Source of the DNA: Pseudomonadota bacterium
Lineage (GTDB): Bacteria > Pseudomonadota > Alphaproteobacteria > Acetobacterales > Acetobacteraceae
Assembly: GCA_021815835.1 (NCBI GenBank)
Contig: JAKAZN010000134.1
Location: 1 to 6,075 of the forward strand
Length of the DNA: 6,075 nt
Direction: 5' to 3'
The position numbers were made by a program, and so were the translations under genes. Shown here one piece after another: positions 5,466-6,075 of the stretch. The notes under the pieces are model-generated. The model saw nothing but the letters and a program-made list of their open reading frames with translations, was not told the origin of the DNA and ran no database searches. The stretch's first letter is position 1, and each line of letters opens with the position of its first letter.

Positions 5466-6075
5466 AGGACCATCCCATGCTGACCGGATTCGGCAATGAA
5501 TTCGCCACCGAGGCGCTGCCGGGCGCGCTGCCGCAGGGCCAGAACTCGCCCCAGCGTCCGCCGCTGGGGCTTTATACCGAGCAGATTTCCGGCACGCCCT
5601 TCACCGTGCCGCGGCGGGAGGCGCGGCGGACCTGGCTGTATCGGATCCGCCCCTCGGCGCGCCATCCCGCGTATCGCCGGATCGAAAACTTCGCGCTCGC
5701 CGCCCCGCTCGCCGAGGCGACGCCGAACCGGCTGCGCTGGGATCCGCTGCCGATCCCGGACGCGGCCACGGATTTCGTTGCCGGCCTGTTCACCATCGCC
5801 GCCGCGGCCGAGGCTCCGCTCGCCGGTGTTTCCGTCCATCTCTACACCGCCAACCGGCCGATGCGGCGGGTGTTCTGGAATGCGGACGGGGAGTTTCTGA
5901 TCGTGCCGCAACAAGGCCGGCTCGCGCTTGCGACCGAGCTTGGCCGCATCACCGTCGCGCCGGGCCATATCGCGGTCATTCCGCGCGGCGTGCGATTCCG
6001 CGCCGATCCCGCGGACGGCACCGCGCGCGGCTATATCGCGGAGAACCATGGCGCCGTGCTGCGCCTGCCCGATCT
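5462..6075 (+). CDS. hmgA: Homogentisate 1,2-dioxygenase, N-terminal part (cut by window end)
   Basis: The first 204 residues of the Fe(II)-dependent dioxygenase that opens homogentisate to maleylacetoacetate. The N-terminus [20 protein letters not shown] (7-26) and the following [22 protein letters not shown] (27-48), then [11 protein letters not shown] (55-65), are highly characteristic of this enzyme. [10 protein letters not shown] (125-134) and [12 protein letters not shown] (143-154) belong to the cupin-like beta core, and RGYIAENHG (189-197) is also conserved. The full enzyme is usually about 430-450 residues. The iron ligands, two His and a Glu in the C-terminal half, lie beyond the window, so catalytic competence cannot be judged. 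The ATG overlaps the P450 stop as ATGA, and GAGG at 5453-5456 lies five bases upstream. A second Met at residue 6 (5477) is an alternative start with weaker support. The reading frame is open to the right edge. Confidence 0.95.
   Translation, partial: MKDHPMLTGFGNEFATEALPGALPQGQNSPQRPPLGLYTEQISGTPFTVPRREARRTWLYRIRPSARHPAYRRIENFALAAPLAEATPNRLRWDPLPIPDAATDFVAGLFTIAAAAEAPLAGVSVHLYTANRPMRRVFWNADGEFLIVPQQGRLALATELGRITVAPGHIAVIPRGVRFRADPADGTARGYIAENHGAVLRLPD

Overview
The window is a high-GC bacterial segment holding most of a homogentisate (2,5-dihydroxyphenylacetate) catabolic operon and its probable regulator. The GC content, the gene families and the tight head-to-tail packing suggest a proteobacterium. 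I lean towards Alphaproteobacteria, possibly a sphingomonad, but no ribosomal or phylogenetic marker is present, so this is low-confidence.

Layout. Positions 1-35 are a G-tract array on the + strand, followed by a perfect 15-bp hairpin at 36-69. A MarR-family regulator runs leftward (589 to 77). A 277-bp divergent regulatory region (590-866) follows, with a recognisable -35 hexamer for the rightward operon and a strong Shine-Dalgarno sequence. Five genes then read rightward with almost no gaps: an MBL-fold protein (867-1814); a two-dinucleotide-motif FAD aromatic hydroxylase with a C-terminal extension resembling DUF2783 (1824-3623); maleylacetoacetate isomerase maiA (3620-4261); a class I-type cytochrome P450 (4251-5465); and homogentisate 1,2-dioxygenase hmgA (from 5462, cut by the window end). 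Three of the junctions are overlaps (4, 11 and 4 nt), which implies one transcript and translational coupling.

How the genes work together. HmgA opens the ring of homogentisate to maleylacetoacetate, and MaiA isomerises this to fumarylacetoacetate. A fumarylacetoacetase would be expected just beyond the right edge. No 4-hydroxyphenylpyruvate dioxygenase is seen. Instead two oxygenases, a flavin hydroxylase and a P450, sit in the operon. The simplest inference is that the operon makes homogentisate from an aromatic acid such as a phenylacetate or hydroxyphenylacetate by successive hydroxylations, rather than only serving tyrosine breakdown. The MBL-fold protein keeps only part of the usual metal-binding set and its role is unknown. 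The MarR protein probably represses the operon and responds to an aromatic acid.

The points most worth a second look are the P450 placed between maiA and hmgA, the MBL-fold protein with altered metal-ligand motifs, the hydroxylase-DUF2783 fusion, and the G-tract array plus hairpin after marR.
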